A DNA stretch of 64,000 nt from Bacteroidota bacterium (GCA_029558435.1 JAKQEZ010000537.1:1-64000), one strand, 5' to 3'. Positions 18,401 to 27,059 are shown, numbered from the stretch's first letter. The notes: a model not told the origin generated them from the letters alone. Made by a program: numbers and translations.

Positions 18401-19910
18401 AACATATACGGTTCAATATACAACAGCAGGTGCTTGTGCACAAAGTAGCACAAATAATGTTACTGTTTTTGCTCTTCCTCAATCGACCATCTCTAGTACA
18501 GACGCAAGTTGTGGATTAAACGATGGTTCAGCTACAGTCAATGTTACTTCAGGTGCAAATCCACTTTCTTATAGTTGGAATACATCGCCAGTGCAAACTA
18601 CACAAACTGCCAACAACTTAGCAGGAGGCAGTTACACAGTTACAATAACCGATGGAAATAGCTGTGTAAATACGAATACTGTAACTGTTAACCAAAGTTC
18701 AAACATTACGGTTACAATAACACCAACGCAAACATCATGTACTGCAAATACAGGAACGGCTACTGCAAATGTTACAGGTGGAACTGCTCCTTACTCTTAT
18801 AGTTGGAATACATCGCCTGTGCAAACCACACAAACTGCAATAAATTTAGCAGTTGGCAATTATACTGTAACTGTAACAGATAATGCAGGATGTATTGCAT
18901 CACAAAATGTTTCCATCAGTGCTGCAAACGCACCAACTGCATCCATTACTACAAGTCAAAATAGTACTTGTTTTGGTTCTAACAATGGAACTGCTACAGT
19001 AAGCGCAACAGGAGGAACTGCTCCTTACTCTTATAGTTGGTCACCAACAGGAGGTAATAATGCAACAGCTTCAAATCTTTCACCTAACATTTACACGGTA
19101 ACAGTAACTGATGATGCTGGTTGTTCAACCACGCAACAAGTAACGATAACAGAACCTGCAGAATTAATTGTTACATTGAGTGAAACAGATACAGACTGTG
19201 GGCAAAGTAACGGTGAAATTACAACCAATGCAACAGGTGGTACAGGAACTTACAGTTATGTTTGGACTCCAAATGGAGAAACAACTTCATCAATAACTGG
19301 ATTAAATGTTGGAAATTATTCAGTAACGGTAACAGATGCTAACGGTTGTTTAGCCTCAGCAACTGGGACAATTAATACATCCACAACATTTGGTTTAGAT
19401 GCTACACCTGCTCAATCTACAATCGAAGCTGGAGGAAGTGTAAACTTAGAGATTGAAGTGGAAAACGGAATCACAATAGGAACAATTGATTGGACGCCAA
19501 CATCTGGTTTAAGTTGTACGGATTGCCCTAATCCTACTGCTAGTCCAAGTCAAACAACAACTTATTACGTTACTGTAGTTGATGTAAATGGGTGTTCGGC
19601 AACAGATTCTTTAATTGTAACCGTTAAACAACCTTGTGGAGAATTATATGTTCCTACGATTTTCTCTCCAAACGGAGATCAAATGAACGATTTAGAATGT
19701 GTAATGGGTTCATGTGTTGTGTCAATTGACTTTACCATTTTTGATAGATGGGGAGAAATTGTGTTTCACACCAAAGACAGAGACAACTGTTGGGATGGTA
19801 ATTTTAGAGGAAAACCAGTTCAGTCGGGGGTGTATGTCTATAAATTAGTTGCTACTTTAGAAAATGGCGACACGGTAAAAGAATCTGGAAACATCAATGT
19901 TGTCCGCTAA
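15426..19910 (+). CDS. Giant SprB-repeat surface protein with T9SS type-B C-terminal sorting domain
   Basis: This protein of about 1494 residues begins with a signal peptide (MMKLLSTFILF...NTFSQ). An N-terminal jelly-roll-like module (about 20-255, NLVINPSFE...) comes next. Around nine SprB-type repeats follow, each built on GTAPYSYSWN...NLSAGNYTVTVTDNNGC. They are interrupted by a roughly 190-residue MAM/choice-of-anchor-like module (IFTEDFESAGAGW). A type-B CTD ends it (YVPTIFSPNGD, FTIFDRWGEIVFHTKD, SGVYVYKLVA, INVVR). The protein is expected to cross the outer membrane by T9SS and act as an adhesin, perhaps in gliding. The PorP/SprF-like gene begins 24 bp downstream and is its likely dedicated partner. 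Confidence 0.92.
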   Translation: MMKLLSTFILFIAFFAVNTFSQNLVINPSFELNSGCPMGPSELSKANNWSDPFVNLVGDTCSTSDYYHSCSPLGAMGVGVPANILGNEPARTGSAYAGIITYSGMALTGCTPMMSDGWREYLQGQLTTPLTAGQQYCVSFWVSLADNVKWASDLWGVHLSPTPVAVNCATVGSNSDLASYGIVPQLTYNGPAITSTNGWTKIQFTYTATGGEQYFVIGNFYNSATTYTCVNASAMNPYAYYYVDDVSITDGVCCDATFTAPTTMCNTDAAVTLTPSTAGGTWSGNGVNSSGVFDPAIAGVGAHTITYTLPCGSSENHTITVNSCVSLSVCKEANGSITVSGGTAPYSWQNQTTTQDCSACLVGCTFPPGCAVNVTTWTTFGTGTNQTPGTYPVQIVDNSGGTILITSAASVTACSADPCASVTITTTITPTQPTCTAAGSAIANPTGGTAPYSYSWNTSPVQTTQTATNLSAGNYTVTVTDNNGCTGTQNVTINAVPNAPTVTITPTQPTCTVAGSAIANPTGGTAPYSYSWNTTPVQTTQTATNLSAGNYTVTVTDNNGCTGTQNVTINAAPSSPTVTTTTTDADCSGTLGTATANVTGGTAPYSYSWNTSPVQTTQTATNLSAGNYTVTVTDNSGCIATTNAAINTSGGTITIQSITPTQPSCAGACDGSLTVVATGGSGTYTYTWKDNAGNVVGTNSATLSNICAGNYTVEVTETGGGSGTQTIFTEDFESAGAGWNLNVPVATEGADPNFFVVNDNEGGVAPGGCGVAGNGDATLHITSVFFPSGGAAYDAGGLCGFLFCPETHRRAESPTINTTGFTGLTLKFDYIANGAIPNDQATVWYFDGATWNQLGTALSSGTGACAPQGIWTAYSQALPVVCENNPNFKIAIRWDNNDDGAGTDPSVAINNIVIESTSGGGTGCPVTQAVTLTDPTAGATPSFTFANFCAGATNGPTGISPTGGTFTFNPVPSDGATINATTGVISNGVAGTTYTVQYTTAGACAQSSTNNVTVFALPQSTISSTDASCGLNDGSATVNVTSGANPLSYSWNTSPVQTTQTANNLAGGSYTVTITDGNSCVNTNTVTVNQSSNITVTITPTQTSCTANTGTATANVTGGTAPYSYSWNTSPVQTTQTAINLAVGNYTVTVTDNAGCIASQNVSISAANAPTASITTSQNSTCFGSNNGTATVSATGGTAPYSYSWSPTGGNNATASNLSPNIYTVTVTDDAGCSTTQQVTITEPAELIVTLSETDTDCGQSNGEITTNATGGTGTYSYVWTPNGETTSSITGLNVGNYSVTVTDANGCLASATGTINTSTTFGLDATPAQSTIEAGGSVNLEIEVENGITIGTIDWTPTSGLSCTDCPNPTASPSQTTTYYVTVVDVNGCSATDSLIVTVKQPCGELYVPTIFSPNGDQMNDLECVMGSCVVSIDFTIFDRWGEIVFHTKDRDNCWDGNFRGKPVQSGVYVYKLVATLENGDTVKESGNINVVR
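16710..17345 (+). repeat. Tandem SprB repeats, near-identical at DNA level, 228-bp period
   Basis: ACACCAACACAACCAACTTG starts at 16710 and again at 16938, exactly 228 bp (76 codons) apart, with nearly identical sequence throughout the two units; a third unit to about 17345 shares its second half. A 44-bp stretch at 17241-17284 recurs exactly at 18567-18610, in frame 1326 bp away. Such repeats favour in-frame expansion or contraction. Confidence 0.85.
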
Positions 19911-19934
19911 GTTGAACTATTAATACCACAAAAA

Positions 19935-20975
19935 ATGAAAAGAATATTGATAGGAACAATGCTTTGTTTGGTTACATCAACACAAGCACAAGACATCCAT
20001 TTTTCACAAATGCCCTATTCTCCATTAACGTTAAATCCTGGTTTAGCTGGCGCAAATTATGACCTTTCTACTTCGTTAAATTTTAGGAGTCAATGGAACA
20101 GTGTTGCAGAGCCTTTTCAAACGGTGGCTTTTTCTGTTGATGCAAGATTGAACGCAAAAAACAAGAGAAGAGATAAAAAAGTGCATGTAGCTGCAGGAAT
20201 TAATTTTTTTAACGACAGAGCTGGGCAAGCTAAAGTTGTTACAAACAATGCAAATTTTCATTTAGCCACACACATCATTATGGATTACCGCCATACTTTA
20301 GGTTTGGGAATATACGGTGGGTGGTTGCAACGCACATTGGATCCAAATGCAGGAAGATGGGCCAACCAATACGATGGAATGGCATATAATCCAAACTATG
20401 CGTCAGGAGAAACGTTTAACACGTTATCTTTCAATAATTTTGACACAGGAGCTGGAATGGTTTATACATTTTATAATGGTCGAGAATCGCGAATTGCAGC
20501 GAATGATTCAAAAATGATAAATGTTGGTTTTGCAGCGTTTCATTTGAACAGGCCTGGGTATTCATTCATCAATAAAGCACAAGAAAAAATGTATATACGC
20601 TTCTCTGCGTTTGCAAATGCTTCTTTTGGAATTAGAAATACCCATGTATTGATAGAACCAGGAATTTATTTTCACAATCAAGGAAATGCTAGAGAGTTGT
20701 TTTTTGGGTTGTATGGAAAATACATCATCAAAGGAGAGTCTCACATTACCAATTTTGTGCAACAAACAATGGTTGGTTTGGGGTTATTCTGCCGAAATCA
20801 AGATGCTTTGGTATTAAAAGCTATGTTTGAATGGAATGGACTAGGAATTGGTTTTGCGTATGATTTCAATTTATTTAACTCATTGATTCAACTTTCCAAA
20901 TCAAGAGGTGGAATTGAAGTTGCCTTGCGTTGGGTAGTTCCTGATTTATTCAAATACAATTCCAGAATTAAATAA
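19935..20975 (+). CDS. PorP/SprF family type IX secretion system outer-membrane protein
   Basis: This 346-residue protein has a signal peptide (about 1-19, ending TQAQ) and the family-typical start of mature protein, DIHFSQMPYSPLTLNPGLAGA. Many alternating beta strands suggest an outer-membrane barrel. In known systems SprF-like proteins are needed for export or attachment of the particular type-B CTD protein encoded next to them. The 24-bp gap to the SprB-repeat gene suggests it serves that protein, and perhaps the one at 21795. The main T9SS machinery genes (gldK-N, sprA) are not in this window. Confidence 0.92.
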   Translation: MKRILIGTMLCLVTSTQAQDIHFSQMPYSPLTLNPGLAGANYDLSTSLNFRSQWNSVAEPFQTVAFSVDARLNAKNKRRDKKVHVAAGINFFNDRAGQAKVVTNNANFHLATHIIMDYRHTLGLGIYGGWLQRTLDPNAGRWANQYDGMAYNPNYASGETFNTLSFNNFDTGAGMVYTFYNGRESRIAANDSKMINVGFAAFHLNRPGYSFINKAQEKMYIRFSAFANASFGIRNTHVLIEPGIYFHNQGNARELFFGLYGKYIIKGESHITNFVQQTMVGLGLFCRNQDALVLKAMFEWNGLGIGFAYDFNLFNSLIQLSKSRGGIEVALRWVVPDLFKYNSRIK

Positions 20976-21001
20976 AAAATTGAAGCTTAATTTCTAAATT
21001 G

Positions 21002-21025
21002 TTTACCTTTACAAATTCAGGTAAA
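21002..21025 (+). promoter_or_regulatory. Inverted repeat abutting the HAD gene start codon
   Basis: TTTACCT (21002-21008) and AGGTAAA (21019-21025) are perfect inverted arms with a 10-bp spacer; the second arm includes the A of the ATG. It overlaps TACCTTTA, a near match to the -7 consensus. It could be an operator. Confidence 0.35.
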
Positions 21026-21687
21026 TGAATATGAATTTTAATCAATTTGAAGCTTTTATTTTTGATATGGACGGCGTTTTAATCGACTCTGAACCATTAT
21101 GGAAAATAGCAATGGAACAAACGTTTCAAGAAGTTGGATGCAGTTTAACTAAAAAAGATTTTCAAAAAACCGTAGGCATGCGCATCGACGAAGTGGTGAG
21201 TTATTGGTACCACCACACAGGCTGGCAAAATGTTTCCGAAAAAGAAGTAGAAAACCGCATTGTTAACCGCATGATACACCTCATTGAGGAAAACGGAAAA
21301 CCTTTGCCAGGAGTTGTGGATACGTTAAATCTTCTCAAAGCAAAAGGCGTGAAGATAGGTTTAGCAACATCTTCCTATGCCATTTTAATTGCCGCTGTAT
21401 TGAGAACACTCGATATACAAGATGCCTTTCATTATGTGCATTCTGCTGAGCATGAAAAATACGGAAAACCTCATCCTGCAGTTTATCTCACAGTAGCTGA
21501 AAAATTAGGCGTAAATCCTAAAAGTTGTTTGGTGATTGAAGATTCATTAAGCGGAATTATTGCCGGAAAAGCAGCAAAAATGACAGTCGTTTGCATACCC
21601 GAAAAAACACATCATCCCGAACCTAAATTGATAATTGCCGACCATCAATTTGAATCTATGGAAGATTTATTTGTTGCACTACAGTAG
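21025..21687 (+). CDS. HAD superfamily (subfamily IA) sugar-phosphatase-like hydrolase
   Basis: This 220-residue cytosolic protein has the HAD motifs in order: FIFDMDGVLIDSE (nucleophile D14, general acid D16), ATSSYA (motif II serine/threonine region, about 117-122), a lysine in KYGKPHP (about 149-155) and VIEDSLSGI (motif IV acidic residues, about 172-180). The cap insertion between motifs I and II fits subfamily IA, as in beta-phosphoglucomutase or 2-deoxyglucose-6-phosphatase. The substrate is not determined. A second ATG at 21031 is also possible. It lies between PorP/SprF and the second T9SS gene with no evident functional link. Confidence 0.88.
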   Translation: MNMNFNQFEAFIFDMDGVLIDSEPLWKIAMEQTFQEVGCSLTKKDFQKTVGMRIDEVVSYWYHHTGWQNVSEKEVENRIVNRMIHLIEENGKPLPGVVDTLNLLKAKGVKIGLATSSYAILIAAVLRTLDIQDAFHYVHSAEHEKYGKPHPAVYLTVAEKLGVNPKSCLVIEDSLSGIIAGKAAKMTVVCIPEKTHHPEPKLIIADHQFESMEDLFVALQ

Positions 21688-21708
21688 TTTTTAACTTATA
21701 AATGGTTT

Positions 21709-21728
21709 ATTGTTAATATATTAACAAT
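21709..21728 (+). promoter_or_regulatory. Perfect 20-bp palindrome upstream of the second T9SS giant gene
   Basis: ATTGTTAATATATTAACAAT is its own reverse complement. It lies 11 bp upstream of the ECF-like -35 and contains GTTAATATATTAAC, closely matching the element at 15345-15358. It could be an activator or repressor site; a weak terminator of the HAD gene is the alternative. Confidence 0.45.
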
Positions 21729-21739
21729 TTGTAAAATAA

Positions 21740-21766
21740 GCAACTTTTTACTATTTTAGACGTCTC
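21740..21766 (+). promoter_or_regulatory. Putative ECF-type promoter of the second T9SS giant gene
   Basis: GCAACTTT at 21740-21747 and CGTCTC at 21761-21766 mirror the GCAACTTT/GTCTA pair in front of the ECF sigma gene, with the G-to-G distance 22 bp here and 23 bp there. It is 29 bp before the ATG at 21795. Confidence 0.55.
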
Positions 21767-21794
21767 TGAACTATATACTAATTATTGATTTATT

Positions 21795-24700
21795 ATGAAA
21801 ACAACTTGTAAACTTTTGTTTGCTTTCATAACACTGTTAAATACAATAGGTTATGCTCAACGCTTAATCATAAAACCAACTACTAACAATCTATTACTAC
21901 AAAAAATTGATAAAAATTTTGTATCTCATTCCGAATACAATCAATATGCTTTAGCACTTAATGTTGAGAATATTGAATTAATTCAATTAAGAACAGAAAA
22001 TTCTAAAACTTTTTATGGGGTTGATGGACAATACCGCGTGCAGCAAACAGGAGGTGTTTTTCATTATAAAGATCAAAACAACCAATGGATAACCCTGCAA
22101 GAACATGCAACAACCAATGGCAATGAATATGGAATTTTTCAATCTGAATTGCCGTTAAAAATAAACACTGTTGATGGTTTAACATCCATGCAATTACAAA
22201 AAAACGGTGGCAACTATGAATTTGGAAAAAAAGTTTCTCTTGATTACATCGATAAAAATGGGTCTCTTGTAAAAAGTGTGTTTGGAACATTTAATAATGC
22301 ACAAACATCCAACAACAAAGTTATATTTAGCAATGCTTTTAGTGGAATTGACCGCTATCAACAAATTAATTACTGGGATTTAACAACCGATTACATCATT
22401 AAACAAAAATTAGAACTTCCTGATAATGTGGAAACTATTCAATTCAATGATCGCATACGTATGCCAGAAGATTGGTCAATTGAATTTGGAGTAGGTCAAC
22501 ACACAAAATATGGTTGGGAAGGAAGTTTATTGATTAAAGATGAAAATGGCAATGTGCTTTCAGAAATTTCAATGCCTAAATTTTACGATTCAAGCATTAA
22601 GAAAAGTAAAATGGAAAGTGGACATGCCATCAACGGAACTTATAAAATCAAAAAACTGTGCACAAATACCTACAACATTCAGTTGGTAGTACCAGCAAAA
22701 TGGCTTAACAGCCCCAATTTAGTTTATCCGTTAATCATTGATCCAACGGCAACCAATACGTATGCATCCAATCAAGCGTTGCAAGATAAAAACACAACAT
22801 TTTCTGCAAGTTGCCAAGCAACAATGAATGTTACGATGATTGCAACTCCATATCAAGTTACTGGTACCAATACTTCCTATAAAATTTGGGCAAAAGGATA
22901 TATGGGCTATGTTGCAGATATTTTTGGTAATACCGATGTATATGCAGATAAAGCCGAACAACGTTCAAAGGTGGGCTCATTAAATGGTTGGACCGCTGTT
23001 CAAGCTGGTGTTGGAACAAACCATACGGGTCCTTGGACAGTTGCTAACAACAGTATGGATTACAACCTCACTAATCAAACAATTGCCAATGGTTGTTATA
23101 GCAGCCAACCTACTTTGCCTTTTTATTGGCAAGGATACCAAACTTTTTTACCTTACGATACAGGTGGTGGTTCTGGAAATATTTATACTGCTGGTTGTGT
23201 AACTGATTACCAAGAATTGGTTACAAATACATGGATTGTTACCGTTACATATACACCAACTGCTGATATTACACTGTCAAACTTTAATGTAGGAGCTTGT
23301 TCCAATAACCTTTACGATTTGTCTGGAACAGTAAACATTACCAATCCTCCTGCAACAGGCAACTTAATTGCCACTACATGTGATGGTACGCAAGTGACTG
23401 TTGCCTCTGCTCCATTTAGTTTGGGTTCTTATCCATTAACAATGACAGGATTAAACGCCAACGGTCAAGCATGTGATGTTGAACTTTATTTTTCTGTGGG
23501 CGCTTGTTCTCAAGTATTAACACAAACATACACTGCACCGTCATGTACAACACCAACATGTAGTTTCTCAAGCATGACTGCATCCACCACCGGATGTGAT
23601 CCAGGAAATACCTACACTGTTTCAGGTACTTTGACGTTTGCAAATGCACCTACAACAGGGCAATTAATTGTAACCGATTGCTCGGGCAATACACAAACAT
23701 TCAATGCACCGTTTACCAGTCCACAAAATTATTCTATTAGTTCACTTACACCAAACGGACAATCGTGTACAATCACAGCAGCTTTCACTGACGATGCTGC
23801 TTGTACCATTAACCAAAGTTATACCACACCAACAATACCGACTGTCAATGCGGGAAATGATGTGACTATTTGTAGTGGAAGTTCAACAACACTTACCGCC
23901 TCTGGCGCAAGCAACTATGTATGGGATAACAATGCTGGTAATACAGCAAGTGTAACAGTGTCTCCTTCATCTACCACAACCTATATTGTTACAGCTACAA
24001 GCACTGGATGTACAGCAACCGATCAAGTTACGGTAACTGTTGCACCAAGTTTAAATGTCACAACAACAGGTGATGTTACGATTTGTCCAGGTTCAACAGC
24101 AACAATAACTGCATCTGGAGCAACCAATTATTCATGGAATAACAATGCGGGTAGTTCTGCAACGATAAATGTTTCTCCAGCATCAACTACAACATATATT
24201 GTAACGGGTACAGATGCCAATGGTTGTTCAGGTCAAGCACAAGCAACAGTAACAGTTGCCAACAGTTTAACGTTAAACGCTACCAATGTTTCAATGTGCG
24301 AAGGCGGTAATAGCACAATCACCGTTTCTGGTGCTGGAACAAATGGAACTTACACTTGGCAGCCTGCAACTTATTTAAGTAGCGCAACAGGAAATACTGT
24401 AACCTTTACAGCTGGTGCAACTACAACATACACTATTACTGGAACAGATGCCAACGGATGTACAGGTACAACAACAGTTACAGCAACTGTCAACCTTAAC
24501 CCAACAATTGATGCAGGGGTTGATAAAATTGTTTGTACAGGAAGCAATGTAACCTTAACGGCATCAGGTGCAGGTTCAAATGGCACATACACATGGGATA
24601 ATAACGTAGTAAATGGTAGTGCATTTATCCCTCCAGTTGGAACAACTACTTATACCGTAACGGGAACAACAAGCAATGGATGTTCAGCAACAGACCAAGT

Positions 24701-25511
24701 TACGGTTACTGTAGAAGATACACCACAAATTAGTTTCACGGCTACGCAAGATCAAAATTGTAGTCCTGTTACAGCAACATTTACCAATACTTCAGCCAAT
24801 GCAAACAATTGTGTATGGACGTTTAGCAATGGACAAACAATAACCAATTGCGGGCCAATTACACAAACATATAACAACGCAGGCTACTATGGAGCAACTT
24901 TGCAAATTACTTCTCCAACAGGATGTGTAGCAACTTTGCATCAAGATTCATTGGTTTATGTAGAAGCAAAACCTGTTGCCTCTTTTGTGCCAAGTCCTGT
25001 AATTTTTGAATTGAGTAATCCGCAAGTTACATTTACCAATCATTCTACTGGAGCTACATCGTATCTATGGGATTTTGACGACAATGGAGCAACTTCAACC
25101 CAAGAACATCCATTCCACAAATACCCAGAAACACCAGCTGCATATACTGTTACCTTGTATGCTTATTCTGCAAGTGGATGTATGGATTCAACAACTTATT
25201 TTGTGAAAGCAGAGGAAGATTTATTGTTTTACATTCCCAACACATTTACACCAGATGGTGATGAGTTTAACAATGTTTTCCAACCGGTGTTTACATCTGG
25301 CTTTGATCCTTTCGACTTCAATATGTTGATTTTCAACCGATGGGGCGAGCGTGTATTTGAATCTAAAGATGCAACAATTGGATGGGACGGTATATTTGGC
25401 GGAACAGGGAAAATGTGTCAAGATGGAACTTATATTTGGAAAATTGAATTCAAAACATTGAAAAACGACGAACGTAAAACATACACCGGTCACGTAAATG
25501 TAATGCGTTAA
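21795..25511 (+). CDS. Giant Ig-like/PKD repeat surface protein with T9SS type-B C-terminal sorting domain
   Basis: This 1238-residue protein has a signal peptide (about 1-21, ending GYAQ). A long N-terminal region (about 22-330) ends LVYPLIIDPTA, similar to the pre-repeat region of some wall-associated/RHS-like proteins. Two related beta modules (about 490-680) follow, then four Ig-like repeats with TICSGSSTTLTASG...STTTYIVTATD patterns (about 690-975), and two PKD domains (about 980-1135; SYLWDFDDNG). The type-B CTD (about 1145-1238) has YIPNTFTPDGDEFNN, LIFNRWGERVFESKD, IGWDG and VNVMR. It is exported by T9SS to the cell surface. An ECF-like promoter suggests control by the sigma factor at 11153. 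Confidence 0.92.
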   Translation: MKTTCKLLFAFITLLNTIGYAQRLIIKPTTNNLLLQKIDKNFVSHSEYNQYALALNVENIELIQLRTENSKTFYGVDGQYRVQQTGGVFHYKDQNNQWITLQEHATTNGNEYGIFQSELPLKINTVDGLTSMQLQKNGGNYEFGKKVSLDYIDKNGSLVKSVFGTFNNAQTSNNKVIFSNAFSGIDRYQQINYWDLTTDYIIKQKLELPDNVETIQFNDRIRMPEDWSIEFGVGQHTKYGWEGSLLIKDENGNVLSEISMPKFYDSSIKKSKMESGHAINGTYKIKKLCTNTYNIQLVVPAKWLNSPNLVYPLIIDPTATNTYASNQALQDKNTTFSASCQATMNVTMIATPYQVTGTNTSYKIWAKGYMGYVADIFGNTDVYADKAEQRSKVGSLNGWTAVQAGVGTNHTGPWTVANNSMDYNLTNQTIANGCYSSQPTLPFYWQGYQTFLPYDTGGGSGNIYTAGCVTDYQELVTNTWIVTVTYTPTADITLSNFNVGACSNNLYDLSGTVNITNPPATGNLIATTCDGTQVTVASAPFSLGSYPLTMTGLNANGQACDVELYFSVGACSQVLTQTYTAPSCTTPTCSFSSMTASTTGCDPGNTYTVSGTLTFANAPTTGQLIVTDCSGNTQTFNAPFTSPQNYSISSLTPNGQSCTITAAFTDDAACTINQSYTTPTIPTVNAGNDVTICSGSSTTLTASGASNYVWDNNAGNTASVTVSPSSTTTYIVTATSTGCTATDQVTVTVAPSLNVTTTGDVTICPGSTATITASGATNYSWNNNAGSSATINVSPASTTTYIVTGTDANGCSGQAQATVTVANSLTLNATNVSMCEGGNSTITVSGAGTNGTYTWQPATYLSSATGNTVTFTAGATTTYTITGTDANGCTGTTTVTATVNLNPTIDAGVDKIVCTGSNVTLTASGAGSNGTYTWDNNVVNGSAFIPPVGTTTYTVTGTTSNGCSATDQVTVTVEDTPQISFTATQDQNCSPVTATFTNTSANANNCVWTFSNGQTITNCGPITQTYNNAGYYGATLQITSPTGCVATLHQDSLVYVEAKPVASFVPSPVIFELSNPQVTFTNHSTGATSYLWDFDDNGATSTQEHPFHKYPETPAAYTVTLYAYSASGCMDSTTYFVKAEEDLLFYIPNTFTPDGDEFNNVFQPVFTSGFDPFDFNMLIFNRWGERVFESKDATIGWDGIFGGTGKMCQDGTYIWKIEFKTLKNDERKTYTGHVNVMR

Positions 25512-25532
25512 AAACTTTAAGTTAAACACGTC

Positions 25533-25584
25533 AATCCTACTTCAAGCGGTACAAAAATACAGGCAATTGAAGTAGGATTTTTTT
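25533..25584 (+). terminator. Strong Rho-independent terminator
   Basis: A perfect 13-bp stem, AATCCTACTTCAA (25533-25545) with TTGAAGTAGGATT (25567-25579), is followed by a run of seven T. It closes the T9SS region before ahcY. Confidence 0.9.
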
Positions 25585-25658
25585 GTTCCTGATAATTTAC
25601 AAACCCAATAATCATTTATAAAGTGGATAAAACATTTTTTTATCCCAAAGGAACTTTG

Positions 25659-25666
25659 TAAATTTG
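25659..25666 (+). promoter_or_regulatory. Putative -7 element for ahcY
   Basis: TAAATTTG matches TAnnTTTG; a TTTT lies 19 bp upstream where the -33 TTTG is expected. The start codon is 31 bp downstream. Confidence 0.6.
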
Positions 25667-25697
25667 CACTCTAAAAAATTGAAATTTAAATACTAAT

Positions 25698-27011
25698 ATG
25701 AGCAATACAACCGAAAAATTGGCTTACAAAGTAAAAGACATCAGTTTGGCCGACTGGGGAAGAAAAGAAATTAAATTAGCCGAAGCAGAAATGCCAGGAT
25801 TAATGTCGCTTCGTGCAGAATATGGAGCTTCTAAACCATTGGCTGGAGCACGTATTGCAGGATGTTTGCACATGACTATTCAAACTGCTGTGTTGATTGA
25901 AACATTGGTTGAACTAGGAGCTGAAGTTACTTGGTCATCTTGTAACATTTTCTCTACACAAGATCATGCTGCTGCTGCAATTGCTGCTGCTGGAATTCCA
26001 GTTTTTGCTTGGAAAGGAATGAATGAGCAAGAATTTGACTGGTGTATTGAACAAACATTGTTTGCTTTTGAAGGTGGCAAACCATTAAATATGATTTTGG
26101 ACGACGGAGGCGATTTAACAAACATGGTTTTTGATCGTTACCCAGAATTAACAAAAGACATCAAAGGACTTTCTGAAGAAACTACAACTGGTGTTCACCG
26201 TTTATACGAACGCGTTAAAAATGGAACATTGGTAATGCCTGCAATCAACGTAAACGACTCTGTAACAAAATCAAAATTTGATAACAAATACGGATGTAAA
26301 GAATCTTTGGTTGACTCTATCCGCCGTGCAACTGACGTTATGATGGCTGGTAAAGTAGCTGTTGTTTGTGGTTATGGTGACGTTGGTAAAGGTTCTGCTG
26401 CTTCTTTAAGAGGTGCTGGAGCGCGTGTAATTGTTACAGAAATCGACCCAATTTGTGCTTTACAAGCTGCAATGGACGGTTTTGAAGTGAAGAAATTAGA
26501 TTCTGTTTGCCACAATGTTGACATTATTGTAACTACAACTGGTAATAAAGACATCGTTGTTGGTCGCCATTTTGAAAAAATGAAAGATAAAACCATCGTT
26601 TGTAATATCGGTCACTTCGATAACGAAATCGACATGGCTTGGTTGAACAAAAACTATGGCGCTACAAAATACGAAGTAAAACCACAAGTAGATATTTACA
26701 ACGTAAAAGGTAACGAAATCATCATTTTGGCTGAAGGTCGTTTGGTAAACTTAGGATGTGCAACTGGTCACCCATCATTTGTAATGTCTAACTCATTTAC
26801 CAACCAAACTTTGGCACAGATTGAATTGTGGACAAACTCAGACAAATACGAAAACTTAGTGTACATGTTGCCTAAGCACTTGGATGAGAAAGTAGCAAAA
26901 TTACACCTTGCAAAAATTGGCGTTGAATTGGAAACATTGACTGAAGAACAAGCAAAATATATTGACGTTCCAGTTGAAGGACCATACAAAGCTGAACATT
27001 ACAGATATTAA
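25698..27011 (+). CDS. ahcY: Adenosylhomocysteinase (S-adenosylhomocysteine hydrolase)
   Basis: This 437-residue cytosolic enzyme splits S-adenosylhomocysteine to adenosine and homocysteine, clearing the by-product of methylation. Family features are [34 protein letters not shown], the NAD-binding [10 protein letters not shown] loop (about 225-234), [11 protein letters not shown] and the C-terminal [10 protein letters not shown] tail with the lysine and tyrosine that reach into the neighbouring subunit's cofactor site. It is monocistronic with its own promoter and a hairpin terminator at 27030. Confidence 0.97.
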   Translation: MSNTTEKLAYKVKDISLADWGRKEIKLAEAEMPGLMSLRAEYGASKPLAGARIAGCLHMTIQTAVLIETLVELGAEVTWSSCNIFSTQDHAAAAIAAAGIPVFAWKGMNEQEFDWCIEQTLFAFEGGKPLNMILDDGGDLTNMVFDRYPELTKDIKGLSEETTTGVHRLYERVKNGTLVMPAINVNDSVTKSKFDNKYGCKESLVDSIRRATDVMMAGKVAVVCGYGDVGKGSAASLRGAGARVIVTEIDPICALQAAMDGFEVKKLDSVCHNVDIIVTTTGNKDIVVGRHFEKMKDKTIVCNIGHFDNEIDMAWLNKNYGATKYEVKPQVDIYNVKGNEIIILAEGRLVNLGCATGHPSFVMSNSFTNQTLAQIELWTNSDKYENLVYMLPKHLDEKVAKLHLAKIGVELETLTEEQAKYIDVPVEGPYKAEHYRY

Positions 27012-27029
27012 TCAGTAAAAAATAAGTGG

Positions 27030-27059
27030 AAAGGTGGTTCGATGGAATCACCTTTTTTT
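27030..27059 (+). terminator. Rho-independent terminator of ahcY
   Basis: AAAGGTGGTTC and GAATCACCTTT pair with one G-U and a 4-nt GATG loop, followed by TTTTTTT (27053-27059). The ileS reading frame happens to be open through it, but this is upstream of the ileS promoter. Confidence 0.88.
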
